A stretch of 64,000 nucleotides of DNA from Tenacibaculum singaporense (GTDB lineage Bacteria > Bacteroidota > Bacteroidia > Flavobacteriales > Flavobacteriaceae), in contig NZ_CP032548.1 of the NCBI RefSeq assembly GCF_003867015.1, positions 1 through 64,000 on the forward strand, read 5' to 3'. Positions 29,302 to 39,232 of the stretch are shown one piece after another. The translations under genes were made by a program, and so were the position numbers. The first letter of the stretch is position 1. Every line of letters starts with the position of its first letter. Under the pieces are notes generated by a model. It had not been told where the DNA came from. It saw only the letters and a list, made by a program, of their open reading frames with translations, and made no database searches.

Positions 29302-32076
29302 ATGAAAAAACTACTTTTTATTTTTACCTTATTACTTACTAGTTCAATTTTTGCTCAATCCTATCCGTTCAAAATTACTGGTACCATTAATTCTGAAAAA
29401 GACAAAACTGCTATTGAGGCAGCAACAGTTCATGTAGAAAAAGCTAGAGACAGTTCTATTGTTACTTATACTATCTCTAACGACAAAGGAAAGTTTTCTT
29501 TAGAGGGCAAATCTTTTAGTAAAGACGTAAAGCTCTTTATTTCTTATGTTGGAATGGACAGTTATTCCAAATCAATACAACTAGACAAAACCTCTAGCCT
29601 TGATTTAGGCACCATATTTTTAAAAGAAGAAAGTAATATACTTAGTGAAGTAGTTATACAATCACGAGCTCCAATTACCATTAAGAAAGATACTCTAGAA
29701 TTTAATGTAAAGTCTTTTAAAACCAAAAAAGATGCTAACGTTGAAGATCTTTTAAAAAAATTACCTGGTGTTGAAGTAGATGAAGATGGAAAAATTACTG
29801 TAAACGGGAAAGAAGTTAATAAGATTTTGGTTAATGGGAAGCCTTTCTTCGGAAACGACCCAAGCATTACTACTAAAAACCTAACAAAAGACATTATTGA
29901 AAAAGTTCAAATAACCGATACTAAATCTAAATCAGAAGCTTTTACTGGTGAAAAAGGAGATGCAAATAACAAAACTATAAACCTTACCATAAAAAAAGAA
30001 AATAATAAAGGTTGGTTTGGTAGAGTATCTGGTGGCGCTGGAACCGACAAACGCTTTGAAGGAGCCGCCATGATAAACCGTTTTGATAACAACCAACGAT
30101 TTAGCGTATTAGCCAGTACAAACAATATTAATTCTCCAGGATTTAGCTTTGGAGAAATTCAAAAAATGTTTGGAGGAGGCGGTAATATTTGGCTAGGTGG
30201 AAACGGCGGTTTTAGTATTAACGGAAGACGTTTTGGCGGTGGTAGTGGTATTATAAAGTCAAAAACCGCTGGTGCAACCTATGCTGATGAATTTAGCAAA
30301 GGTTTAGATGTAAACGCCAACTATTTTTACTCTGGAAGTACTTCTAACAACGAATCAAAAAGCAATAGAGAATATACGCTTCCAGACAGGAAGTACTTTT
30401 CTAACTCAACTACTATTTCTGATGATGAAAATCACAATCATAGTTTTGACACTGATTTTGACATTGAAATAGATTCTACATTCTTAATCAACATTAAGCC
30501 TACTTTTGTATTTAATAAAAGAGAAGGAAGTAGTCGTAGACAAGAAGAATCTTTAGATAAAGACAACACACTTACTAATAGCTACGTGAGCTCTGCTTAC
30601 TCTAAATCGGAAGCAAACAATTTTCAAAACAGATTAGATATTACAAAAAAACTAGGAGCAAAAGGTTCGTTTATTAAAGCCTCAATAAGTAATCGTATTG
30701 ACAAAGCAGATACCGAAGAAATTAATAAGTCTACAATTGAAACTTTTGGAAGTAACCCTAGTACAGAAAATAGAGACCAAAAAAGCACTATTGAAAACAA
30801 CTTAATGGGACTTACCACACGCCTAACCTATCGTTTTCCTCTTATTGCCAAAAAATTCTTTTTAGATACTAAGTATCGTTATCAACGTGATGAACGAGAA
30901 AACAAAGAAAACACCTTTGATTTTAACTCAACAACGCAACAGTACAGTGATTTTAATACTGGATTAAGTTCTGACTTTATATACAACGATATTACTAAAA
31001 TTCCCTCTGTAGAATTGGTATACAGAACTAAAAAATGGCGTTTAAATTTTGGAACTGGTTTTGTTAACAGAACCTTAGAAAACAATGATAAATTACGTCC
31101 TGAATTGAGCTTAAAAAAAGAATATAATAATTTAGATTTAGATGCTAGTTTCAGATATAGATTTGACTCTAAAGCTTCTATTTATTTTGATTATCGTTTA
31201 AACAACAGTGCTCCTAGTATTAATCAAATTCAACCTTTTACTGACGTTACCAACCCTTCTAATATTATTAAAGGTAATCCAAACCTAAAACCAACTCAAA
31301 ACCATAGAGCCTATATTAATTTTAATAAGTTTAACTGGCAAGCTCGAACAGGATTTTGGTTTTATTTAAGCGGTACTCTTTATGAGAACCAAGTAATAAC
31401 AAATACTTCTATCGATGATGATTTAGTAAGAAACACTACCTATGAAAATACAGATGGCGGTTATGATTTTTGGGGAGGTGGTAGCTATAGTAAAAAAATA
31501 AAATTAGATTCTATTGTAAGTCTTCAACTTAGAGCTGGCACAAATATTAGAGCTAGCAAAAACTTTAACATTATAAATGACATCAAGGAGGGAGCTAAAA
31601 CAACTTCAATAAGTCCTGTTTTTAGAGCTACTTTAGATTGGGATAAGGTTGCTTCTATTGAAGGAAACTATGATATTTCTTTTTCAAATACTAAATACGA
31701 CGTTAACACTGATCAAAATCAAAATTTCACTAGACATTCTGTTAATATAAGAACCAAAACTACTGTTCCTAAAAAATTAGAATGGAGAAATGATATTCGC
31801 TATACATACAACCCTAACGTAATTGGATTTAATAAATCTGCTTGGTTTTGGAATGCTACCCTAGCCTACTCTATCTTAAAAGATCAAGGTACTATTAGTT
31901 TAAAAGCTTATGATTTATTGAATCAAAACACCAACGCCCAACGTAGAGCTACTTCAAATTATATAGAAGATTCTGAAAGCACCGTATTACAACAATATTT
32001 TATGCTAGGGTTTAGTTGGAAATTCAATAGCTTAGGCAAGAAAGGAAAAATAAAAAATTACGATTTCCGTTTTTAA
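29302..32076 (+). CDS. Outer-membrane beta-barrel (TonB-dependent receptor-like) protein
   Basis: 924 residues. Signal peptide MKKLLFIFTLLLTSSIFAQ; an N-terminal carboxypeptidase-regulatory-like domain (about 25-110); a plug-like region (VEDLLKKLPGVEVDEDGKIT, NKILVNGKPFF); a Gly-rich insert (about 285-315); and a long beta-strand-rich C-terminal barrel ending in FRF. The final aromatic residue is typical of outer-membrane barrels. The type is common in Bacteroidota and is annotated as an outer membrane beta-barrel protein; substrate unknown. No SusD partner is adjacent, so a classical polysaccharide locus is unlikely. Confidence 0.85.
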   Translation: MKKLLFIFTLLLTSSIFAQSYPFKITGTINSEKDKTAIEAATVHVEKARDSSIVTYTISNDKGKFSLEGKSFSKDVKLFISYVGMDSYSKSIQLDKTSSLDLGTIFLKEESNILSEVVIQSRAPITIKKDTLEFNVKSFKTKKDANVEDLLKKLPGVEVDEDGKITVNGKEVNKILVNGKPFFGNDPSITTKNLTKDIIEKVQITDTKSKSEAFTGEKGDANNKTINLTIKKENNKGWFGRVSGGAGTDKRFEGAAMINRFDNNQRFSVLASTNNINSPGFSFGEIQKMFGGGGNIWLGGNGGFSINGRRFGGGSGIIKSKTAGATYADEFSKGLDVNANYFYSGSTSNNESKSNREYTLPDRKYFSNSTTISDDENHNHSFDTDFDIEIDSTFLINIKPTFVFNKREGSSRRQEESLDKDNTLTNSYVSSAYSKSEANNFQNRLDITKKLGAKGSFIKASISNRIDKADTEEINKSTIETFGSNPSTENRDQKSTIENNLMGLTTRLTYRFPLIAKKFFLDTKYRYQRDERENKENTFDFNSTTQQYSDFNTGLSSDFIYNDITKIPSVELVYRTKKWRLNFGTGFVNRTLENNDKLRPELSLKKEYNNLDLDASFRYRFDSKASIYFDYRLNNSAPSINQIQPFTDVTNPSNIIKGNPNLKPTQNHRAYINFNKFNWQARTGFWFYLSGTLYENQVITNTSIDDDLVRNTTYENTDGGYDFWGGGSYSKKIKLDSIVSLQLRAGTNIRASKNFNIINDIKEGAKTTSISPVFRATLDWDKVASIEGNYDISFSNTKYDVNTDQNQNFTRHSVNIRTKTTVPKKLEWRNDIRYTYNPNVIGFNKSAWFWNATLAYSILKDQGTISLKAYDLLNQNTNAQRRATSNYIEDSESTVLQQYFMLGFSWKFNSLGKKGKIKNYDFRF

Positions 32077-32099
32077 ATCTCCATTCAAAAAAAAACTAT

Positions 32100-32138
32100 A
32101 AATCCCTTATCAAAAACTGGTAAGGGGTTTTATTTTTT
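32100..32138 (+). terminator. Terminator after the barrel gene
   Basis: AAATCCCTTA pairs with TAAGGGGTTT (one G-T), followed by a T-rich run. Confidence 0.65.
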
Positions 32139-32260
32139 AACCCTATACCTAAGCATTATATTTAACATATAATTTAACTTTTCACCCCATTTATATCGTT
32201 CCCTTTTTTTGTTAATTTATCCCAATATTTACTTATTTAAATTAAAAAATTAGCTATACA

Positions 32261-33661
32261 ATGCACAAATACAATTTATACAAATTAACAGCAATAATCC
32301 TATTCTTCATATCTTGCTCTAAGTCAGAAGACAATCAGCTACCTCCTTCTGCGCAACTAACTGTAAAAATTAGTTCAACTAATCCGTTAAACAGCAAAAT
32401 AGAATGGACTAATACTGATAATTCACAAAACAAAACCACCTATTACGACCTTTACTTAGGCGATGAATTAATCGCTGAACATATTGACGGGAACACTTTC
32501 GAGTTTGAAGAACTTAAAGGCTTAACTGAATACCAAGGTAAAGTAATCGCCAAAGACATAAATAACAAAACTATTACTTCTACTGAATACAAGTTTTTTA
32601 CTGATAAAAAACAATTTGAAGGTAATGTAGAGTTAAAAAGTCAAGAAGATATTGACAATTTTACCTCAAAAGGATACAATATTATTAATGGAAACTTAAT
32701 TATAAATGGAGAAGCTTCCAACATAACAACCCTTTTTAGTTTTACCGACCTTAATCAAATAAATGGTGATTTGTTTGTTGTAAACACCACACTTGAAAAC
32801 TTAAACGGTTTGGAAAATACAACATTAGCTTCTCCTGATGCAAGACTTGTTATTATTAACAATGATGAGTTAACAAATATTGAAGCTGTACCTAATGTTA
32901 CTAGTGTAAGTTCTCTTCGTATTTTAGGTAATAATTTATTACAAAGTTTAAACGGGCTTCATAACTTAAAAACTATTCAACAAGAATTATCAATTGGCTT
33001 AAACCCTGCAATAACCAATTTAAATACGTTACAGAACTTAAGTTTTGCACATAAAATAAACATTACGGGAAATGAGGCTTTAGAAAATTTACATGGACTA
33101 GAACAAATAAAAGATATAAACACTATTGTAATTAAAAATAATACTTCTTTAAAAACTATGGAAGGTTTACAAAACTTAACATCTTGTGAACTATATTTTA
33201 CTATTGAAAATAATGATCAACTTCATAGTTTAAAAGGCTTATCTAAATTAACAAGTACAGCTGCTATTAAAATTATAAACAATGCTTCATTAAATAACAT
33301 TTCTGATTTATCAAACTTAAAATCTGTGAGCTATTTAATAGAAATAAAAAACAACATCAAGCTAATTTCTCTTGATGGTATTCAAAACGTAGTTTATGAT
33401 AATAACTTAACAGGAAAGAAGCTTTTTATTCAGAATAATCCTGAAATTACAACCTTGGAAGCTATTTCTAATTACACCTTTGAACGTGGAGTTATTAATA
33501 TTTCAAACAATAGTAAACTTGATAACTTCTGTGGATTAAAAAAGTTACTAACCGAAATTAAGCATAAAGATTTTGATGAAAATAGCTTTATTTATAACAA
33601 TGCGTATAATCCTAGCTCAGAAGATATTTTAAACGAAAAATGCTCTTCCGCTCGTTTTTAA
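32261..33661 (+). CDS. Lipoprotein with leucine-rich repeat-like solenoid
   Basis: 466 residues. SPII signal peptide with lipobox FFISC (Cys near 20); an FN3-like domain (about 32-115); then many repeats of the pattern 'L.I.NN..L..L.GL.NL' (about 120-450), a receptor L-domain or LRR-like right-handed fold. Such lipoproteins are often on the cell surface of Bacteroidota and may bind proteins or glycans. No enzyme motif seen. Between two hairpin terminators, so probably monocistronic. Confidence 0.75.
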   Translation: MHKYNLYKLTAIILFFISCSKSEDNQLPPSAQLTVKISSTNPLNSKIEWTNTDNSQNKTTYYDLYLGDELIAEHIDGNTFEFEELKGLTEYQGKVIAKDINNKTITSTEYKFFTDKKQFEGNVELKSQEDIDNFTSKGYNIINGNLIINGEASNITTLFSFTDLNQINGDLFVVNTTLENLNGLENTTLASPDARLVIINNDELTNIEAVPNVTSVSSLRILGNNLLQSLNGLHNLKTIQQELSIGLNPAITNLNTLQNLSFAHKINITGNEALENLHGLEQIKDINTIVIKNNTSLKTMEGLQNLTSCELYFTIENNDQLHSLKGLSKLTSTAAIKIINNASLNNISDLSNLKSVSYLIEIKNNIKLISLDGIQNVVYDNNLTGKKLFIQNNPEITTLEAISNYTFERGVINISNNSKLDNFCGLKKLLTEIKHKDFDENSFIYNNAYNPSSEDILNEKCSSARF

Positions 33662-33754
33662 GCTTAACTAAACACGCAAACAACCGTAACAATTAGTAAC
33701 ACACTCAATCGTTTTTATTTTAAACATTTTTTATGGAAACGATTGTTAAAAATT

Positions 33755-33787
33755 AAAAAACAGTGACTTTAAAAGCTACTGTTTTTT
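33755..33787 (+). terminator. Terminator after the LRR-like lipoprotein gene
   Basis: AAAAAACAGT / ACTGTTTTTT stem with a 13-nt loop and a T6 end. A further stem CAATCGTTT / AAACGATTG lies about 20 nt upstream. Confidence 0.65.
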
Positions 33788-33830
33788 GAAAGGGAATGGT
33801 AATAAAGACGACTACATGCTTACAATTTTG

Positions 33831-33838
33831 TAAATTTG
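33831..33838 (+). promoter_or_regulatory. -7 promoter element of the GAF protein gene
   Basis: TAAATTTG matches TAnnTTTG, 24 nt before the ATG at 33863. It excludes the in-frame TTG at 33836, which lies inside the element. No clear -33 box. Confidence 0.45.
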
Positions 33839-33862
33839 TACAGACTCATTTTTTTTCATTCC

Positions 33863-36247
33863 ATGAATATAAGACGAACAAAAGACATTCTAAATATAGA
33901 GCTTCCTTTTAAACTTAAAATAAGTTTTGAAAAAATTGTTGCTTTATTTCAAAAGTATGCGGCTAAAGAGCATGAGAGACATCCGTATCATGAGTCTTCT
34001 AAAAATATAGTTAAAGAAGCAATAAAAGCTCCTGAGTTAATAGATGGTTTTTCTGATGAATCTATATTAGAAAAACATAAGGACACTATTGAGTTGTTAC
34101 TAGAACCTTTATTTCCTGAGTTACTATTAGAAAATGAAATTAAGGCAGTTAGTATTCCGTTTACTTTTACTTCTTTCAAGTTTACAAATCGATTTGAAAA
34201 AATATTACAAAATGCCGGAGAAGACTATGAATTAAAAGTTCGTCATTTTGAAGATGATTTAATGTATAAATACGCTTGTAGTATCATATTAACAGATGTT
34301 TATAACTATTCCATCGACATAAAACGCCCCTTTTATTTTGATATTCCTGATAAAACAACCAACACAGTAAAAAAATATCGTGCAGCTTTTAATGCTGATT
34401 TCATGGAGATTTATCCAACTGAAAATGCTCCGAAAATAACTGAAGAAGATATTAAGTTTTTACTTGACAATTTTGATGATATTGACGTTTGGAAAGAAAA
34501 ATTCCCTCCTGAATCCTACATCTTTAAGGGATTTGGAATAATGAATCTATTTGATGTTACAACCGATGAAATTATTTCAGAAATAAGAACCAGTCTTATA
34601 AAAAAAGACGACGATCTGGTTAGTACACTACAAGGAATATTTCGCAGGTTTTTTGGCATAAATGACTTATCTCTTGGATTTTCCATTTTCGAAACCGACT
34701 CCAACAATTTTTCATCTTCACATATAAATAAAGAAGAAAGCCTTGTTTTAAACTATGAGAAAGATGTTTCTTGCGATTGCATTTTCTGTAATTATATTTT
34801 AGAAAAACTTTTTATAAACAAAGAAACCCTTGCCATTTCAGATGTAGAAAAGTATGGTAAACAAACCGATAACAAGAATTTTTACCACCGTTTAAAAGAC
34901 AAAAATATTGGTAGTATTATTTTAGTTCCAATACAAGCTTCAACTAATAACAGCTTAGCGATTATTGAATTTGCTTCGCCAAGACCTTTTGAACTAAACT
35001 CTATCAATCAAAATAAACTACAAGACTTGATTCCGCTGTTTAAAATAGCGGTTGATCGTTTCTCAGAAGAGCATCAAAATGTACTTGAAGCTACAATTCA
35101 GGAAAATTACACCTCAATTCACCCAACTGTAAAATGGCGTTTTTATGAGGCTGCTGAAAGATTCCATAGAGAATCATATGAAGCAAAGGAAAAAGTTAAA
35201 ATTGAGGATATTATTTTTCCAGACGTGCACCCTTTATATGGTCAATCTGACATTAAGGGTTCTTCTATAGCTAGAAACACGGCTATTAAAGAAGATCTAA
35301 CTACTCAACTTTCTTTAGCCATTTCTGTTTTATTAGAGGCCTGTAAAGTTGAAAGCCTTCCTATTTATAAAGAATTACGATTTAGGGTTGAAGAATATTT
35401 ATCAGAAGTAAAAAAAGGATTGAAAGCTGGTGATGAAATAGCCATTTTAGATTTTTTAAAACGCGAAATCTACCCTGTATTTAATCATATAAAAATGGTT
35501 AATAACGATTTAAGCTTCTTGGTAGAATCATATATCAATCGTTTAGATCCTAACTTACAAGTAGTATACGAAAAGCGTAAAGCTTATGAAGATAGTGTTA
35601 CTTTACTAAATGATAAACTGGCTTCTTTTATTGACGCTAGACAAGAAGAAGCACAACAAATGTTCCCTCATTATTTTGAGCGTTATAAAACCGATGGTGT
35701 TGAGTATAACATGTACATAGGGCAGTCATTAACTAAAGAGAAAAAATATGACGACTTATACTTATACAACCTTAGGTTATGGCAATTACAAGTAATGTGT
35801 GAAATGGAAAATGTCGCCTTGAAAGCTACTGAAAAAATGGAACACAAACTCAGAGTTGCTTCGTTAATTCTAGTACATAGCAATCCGTTAGCAATTAAGT
35901 TTAGAATGGATGAAAAACAATTTGATGTTGATGGCGCCTATAACATTCGTTATGAAATTATAAAAAAGCGTATTGATAAAGCTCACATTAAAGGAACCAA
36001 AGAGCGATTAACTGTTCCTGGTAAAATAGCAATTGTATACTCTCAAGACAAAGATGCTGAAGAATATTACAAGTACATTAAATATTTACAATCTAAAAAA
36101 CTACTAGGCAGCGTAGAAAAACTAGACATTGAAGATTTACAAGGTGTTTCAGGGTTAAAAGCATTGCGTGTAGAGGTTATCTACAATAAAAATTTTGATA
36201 CTCAAAAAACAATGACTATTGATGAACTCATCCAAGAGTTCAAATAA
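33863..36247 (+). CDS. GAF domain-containing protein
   Basis: 794 residues from ATG 33863 (MNIRRTKDIL). No signal peptide or membrane segment. The middle part (about 250-400) resembles a GAF-type ligand domain (NKEESLVLNYEKDVSC, then NIGSIILVPIQ and LAIIEFASPRPF). The C-terminal 380 residues are helical with no recognised catalytic motif. Conserved long GAF proteins of this kind occur in flavobacteria without a known role. The stop directly abuts the convergent HD-domain gene. Confidence 0.6.
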   Translation: MNIRRTKDILNIELPFKLKISFEKIVALFQKYAAKEHERHPYHESSKNIVKEAIKAPELIDGFSDESILEKHKDTIELLLEPLFPELLLENEIKAVSIPFTFTSFKFTNRFEKILQNAGEDYELKVRHFEDDLMYKYACSIILTDVYNYSIDIKRPFYFDIPDKTTNTVKKYRAAFNADFMEIYPTENAPKITEEDIKFLLDNFDDIDVWKEKFPPESYIFKGFGIMNLFDVTTDEIISEIRTSLIKKDDDLVSTLQGIFRRFFGINDLSLGFSIFETDSNNFSSSHINKEESLVLNYEKDVSCDCIFCNYILEKLFINKETLAISDVEKYGKQTDNKNFYHRLKDKNIGSIILVPIQASTNNSLAIIEFASPRPFELNSINQNKLQDLIPLFKIAVDRFSEEHQNVLEATIQENYTSIHPTVKWRFYEAAERFHRESYEAKEKVKIEDIIFPDVHPLYGQSDIKGSSIARNTAIKEDLTTQLSLAISVLLEACKVESLPIYKELRFRVEEYLSEVKKGLKAGDEIAILDFLKREIYPVFNHIKMVNNDLSFLVESYINRLDPNLQVVYEKRKAYEDSVTLLNDKLASFIDARQEEAQQMFPHYFERYKTDGVEYNMYIGQSLTKEKKYDDLYLYNLRLWQLQVMCEMENVALKATEKMEHKLRVASLILVHSNPLAIKFRMDEKQFDVDGAYNIRYEIIKKRIDKAHIKGTKERLTVPGKIAIVYSQDKDAEEYYKYIKYLQSKKLLGSVEKLDIEDLQGVSGLKALRVEVIYNKNFDTQKTMTIDELIQEFK

Positions 36248-37483
36248 CTATTGCAATAACATTGAAACAACTTCTCCTACTTTTGACGCTTGTTGTTCTT
36301 GTATATAAAATGCAATTGCAAACGATATTACACTTACTAAAATACCAATCATAAAAACAGTATACGTAATTCGTAGTAACTTATATTTTCTATTTAAAAC
36401 CAATCCTAAGAAATATAAATCTTTGGTAAGAGAACCATACAAATAATCGCGGTCTTTCATCATTTCGCTCATAGCCCAATCAAAATCTGGCAACTTCATT
36501 TGATGAAAGTTCCCAAAGAATAAAAGGTTTACTTTTTTGTTAGCTACATCCTCTTTAGTAAACTTTCCTTCAGTAACATTAGGTCTTGTTGCTAAAACTG
36601 ACAATACAATTGATATTACTGTAAAAAACACAAAAACTATGGTAGGTGTAATCAAATAATGATTTGACGGATTATCTAATTTTGGAATTAACGTCGATAA
36701 TGTCATCGAAATAATAATTGCATTTACAGATAGTAAAATATTTGCCTTTGTATCAGCAATATCGCTTAACGTAATATGATTACGAAGCGCTACACGAAAC
36801 ATAGTTTCAATACCTCGTTCTGGTAATTCAATTTTATTTTTTTTATACGCTAACTCCTCTTTTTTCTGCTTTAACTTAGCTTCTTCTTGTGTCTGCTTTT
36901 GTTTCCTTTTTAAAAGCTGAGCTATATTTTTACTCTTTTGTTTTTCCCAAAGTTTAGAAGCTTTACTGGTGTAAAAACGATGTTTTGTTAAAAATTCAAG
37001 ATTAGAATCATCCCATTCAACCGTTTTTATTTTTTTTCCACATACTAACTCCCTTTCCTTTCGCAGTAACTCATTAAAATCACTATAATTTTTACTTCCA
37101 ACATGAGAGCAATCAGCGTCTCTTAAAACCTTTTCTAACTCAGTTACAGGTTTAGCTCCCATTTTCGTTGAAGCTATTAAGTTTGAAACCTCATCAATAA
37201 CCTCTTCTGATGCTTCTTTACCTTGTAAAAAATCTGTTGCTATTTTTATACTTTCCTCTTCATGATTTTCAGGATTAACCGTATATCCAACATCATGAAA
37301 CCATCCTGCTAGTGTTAAAAATTGTATTTGTTCTTCTGAAAAATTTTCTCCTTCAATTAACTCAAGTGATTTTTCAACCACTCGTTGAGTGTGAGCTATA
37401 TTGTGATATACAAAGTTTTTATCTAATTTCTCACTTAGCAAATCAATTACAAACTGCTCTGTTTCTTGTATCAAACTATTCAT
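36248..37483 (-). CDS. HD phosphohydrolase fused to Pycsar-effector-like transmembrane domain
   Basis: 411 residues. The N-terminal HD domain (1-160) has metal ligands in FVYHNIAHTQRVV, GWFHDVGY and RDADCSHVG. A Lys/Glu-rich coiled coil (about 190-220) links it to a C-terminal domain with three or four membrane helices (NAIIISMTLSTLIPK, ITPTIVFVFFTVISIVLSV and FMIGILVSVISFAIAFYI), like the PycTM effector family (DUF5706). In Pycsar defence, membrane effectors respond to cyclic cCMP/cUMP. Here an HD hydrolase replaces a separate cyclase, and no cyclase gene is adjacent. A defence role is a hypothesis; the family is also housekeeping-like in Bacteroidota. Confidence 0.75.
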   Translation of the reverse strand: MNSLIQETEQFVIDLLSEKLDKNFVYHNIAHTQRVVEKSLELIEGENFSEEQIQFLTLAGWFHDVGYTVNPENHEEESIKIATDFLQGKEASEEVIDEVSNLIASTKMGAKPVTELEKVLRDADCSHVGSKNYSDFNELLRKERELVCGKKIKTVEWDDSNLEFLTKHRFYTSKASKLWEKQKSKNIAQLLKRKQKQTQEEAKLKQKKEELAYKKNKIELPERGIETMFRVALRNHITLSDIADTKANILLSVNAIIISMTLSTLIPKLDNPSNHYLITPTIVFVFFTVISIVLSVLATRPNVTEGKFTKEDVANKKVNLLFFGNFHQMKLPDFDWAMSEMMKDRDYLYGSLTKDLYFLGLVLNRKYKLLRITYTVFMIGILVSVISFAIAFYIQEQQASKVGEVVSMLLQ

Positions 37484-37578
37484 GAAAAAGGTTTTTGCTA
37501 AAATAATAAATTATTAACCACTATTAATTTTTAATAGAGTGATAAAAAAGCGTACTTTTAAAAGAGTTTTTTATATAA

Positions 37579-38598
37579 ATGACACACGAACTTAAAGAAA
37601 TAATACAACAAGCAACTATAAATCAGCAACAAGGTATACAAAATGTTTTGGCAACAGTTGTAGATTTAGACGGCTCTTCATATAGAAAACCAGGAGTTAG
37701 AATGTTACTATCTTCTGACGGAAAAATAATTGGAGCCATTAGCGGAGGCTGTGTTGAAAAAGAAGTACAACGTAGAGCACAATCGGTTTTTGAAAACAAC
37801 AAACCTAAAGTAATAACCTATGATGGTCGTTATCGTTTAGGTTGCGAGGGAATATTATATGTTCTTTTAGAACCTTTTAATCTTTCAGCTGAATTTATTC
37901 ATGCTTTCTCAGAAAACAACATTCAAAGAAAACCGTATAACATCACATCTTATTTTCAAAAAGAAGATGAATCTTATGGTAATTTTGGCTCTGTAATTCA
38001 ATTTAACAATCAACAAACCTATTCTTTTAATAAAGAGTTTTATCCTGAAAAAACAGACCATTTAACTAGCTTTAAACAAACCCTACAACCGCTATTTCGT
38101 TTACTTATTATTGGCGGCGAGCATGATGCTGTAAAACTTTGCACTCAAGCCACTCAGTTAGGCTGGGAAGTTGATGTTGTTACTTCCATTAAGGATCCAA
38201 AAGAATTAACCGACTTTCCTGGAGTTAAATCGGTAGTTGCACAAACTCCAGAAACAATCCAACTTTCTCAAGTAAATAACAATACTGCTGTTGTTATTAT
38301 GAATCATAATTTCACATATGATTTGCGTTGGTTGATTAAGTTACAAGAACAAAATCCTATTTATATAGGTATTTTAGGTGCTGCTAAACGACGAGAAAAA
38401 CTATTTAACGAACTGTTTGAATTTTCACCCGATATTACTGATGAATTTTTAGATAAAATTCATACCCCTGCTGGATTAAATATTGGAGCAGAAACCCCAG
38501 AAGAAATTGCTTTATCAATCTTAGCAGAAATATTATCAGTAATTCGTAACAAAGAAGTTTTTTCTCTTAAAAAGATTACTGGACGAATCCACAATTAA
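37579..38598 (+). CDS. XdhC/CoxI-family protein
   Basis: 339 residues. An N-terminal XdhC/CoxI domain (GSSYRKPGVRMLLSSDGKII, GAISGGCVEKEV, GRYRLGCEGILYVL) and a C-terminal Rossmann-like domain (LLIIGGEHDAVKLC ... YIGILGAAKRREKL). Members help insert and sulphurate the molybdenum cofactor of xanthine dehydrogenase-type enzymes. The MobA-like gene follows 4 nt later, forming the usual pair. No molybdoenzyme gene is in the window. Confidence 0.88.
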   Translation: MTHELKEIIQQATINQQQGIQNVLATVVDLDGSSYRKPGVRMLLSSDGKIIGAISGGCVEKEVQRRAQSVFENNKPKVITYDGRYRLGCEGILYVLLEPFNLSAEFIHAFSENNIQRKPYNITSYFQKEDESYGNFGSVIQFNNQQTYSFNKEFYPEKTDHLTSFKQTLQPLFRLLIIGGEHDAVKLCTQATQLGWEVDVVTSIKDPKELTDFPGVKSVVAQTPETIQLSQVNNNTAVVIMNHNFTYDLRWLIKLQEQNPIYIGILGAAKRREKLFNELFEFSPDITDEFLDKIHTPAGLNIGAETPEEIALSILAEILSVIRNKEVFSLKKITGRIHN

Positions 38599-38602
38599 TA
38601 TA

Positions 38603-39187
38603 ATGCAAAAAACTGCGATTCTCATATTGGCTGCAGGCAGTGCTTCCCGAATGGGAAAAATAAAGCAATTACTTCCTTACAAAAATACTACCTTACTAGA
38701 ATGGGCTATTGAACAAGCTCAAAAATCGACCATAAAAGATGTGTTTTGTGTATTGGGAGCTAATAAAGATGTGATTGAAAAACAACTTACAACAAAACCT
38801 ATTAAAGTCATTTACAACCCTAATTATAAAAACGGATTAAGTACTAGCATAGTAGAAGGAATTAATCTTTTACAAAAACACTGCTTTGACAATACTCTAA
38901 TAATGTTAGCTGATCAACCTCATGTTACATCTGAATATTTGAACTCGTTGATTGAAGCTTCAAAAAAGAACCCTTCCAACATAATTGCCTCTAACTATCA
39001 AAGTAGTGTTGGAGTTCCAGCCATTTTCCCAAAGAAATACTTTAATCATTTATTAAATTTAAAAGGAGATAAGGGTGCTAAGAATTTTCTATTACAACAT
39101 AACAACAATGTTATAAAAGTAAACTCCTCTCTAAACTTAGTAGATATTGATACTCCTGAAGATTATAAGCATTTACTAAAGCAATAG
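38603..39187 (+). CDS. MobA-like nucleotidyltransferase (Mo-cofactor cytidylyl/guanylyltransferase)
   Basis: 194 residues. NTP-transferase signature LAAGSASRMGKIKQLLPYKN near the N-terminus, LADQPHVT for metal binding, and VDIDTPEDYKHL at the end. Similar to MocA/MobA enzymes that attach CMP or GMP to molybdopterin. Coupled to the XdhC gene just upstream; likely supplies the cofactor to xanthine dehydrogenase-type enzymes. The nucleotide used cannot be told from sequence. Confidence 0.85.
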   Translation: MQKTAILILAAGSASRMGKIKQLLPYKNTTLLEWAIEQAQKSTIKDVFCVLGANKDVIEKQLTTKPIKVIYNPNYKNGLSTSIVEGINLLQKHCFDNTLIMLADQPHVTSEYLNSLIEASKKNPSNIIASNYQSSVGVPAIFPKKYFNHLLNLKGDKGAKNFLLQHNNNVIKVNSSLNLVDIDTPEDYKHLLKQ

Positions 39188-39232
39188 TTTTAGCTTAAAA
39201 AGCCTTATTTTTACATAACCAAAAAACTAAAC

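Noticed and set aside
33836..33862. TTG start for the GAF protein
   Set aside because: It lies inside a TAnnTTTG box; the ATG at 33863 fits.
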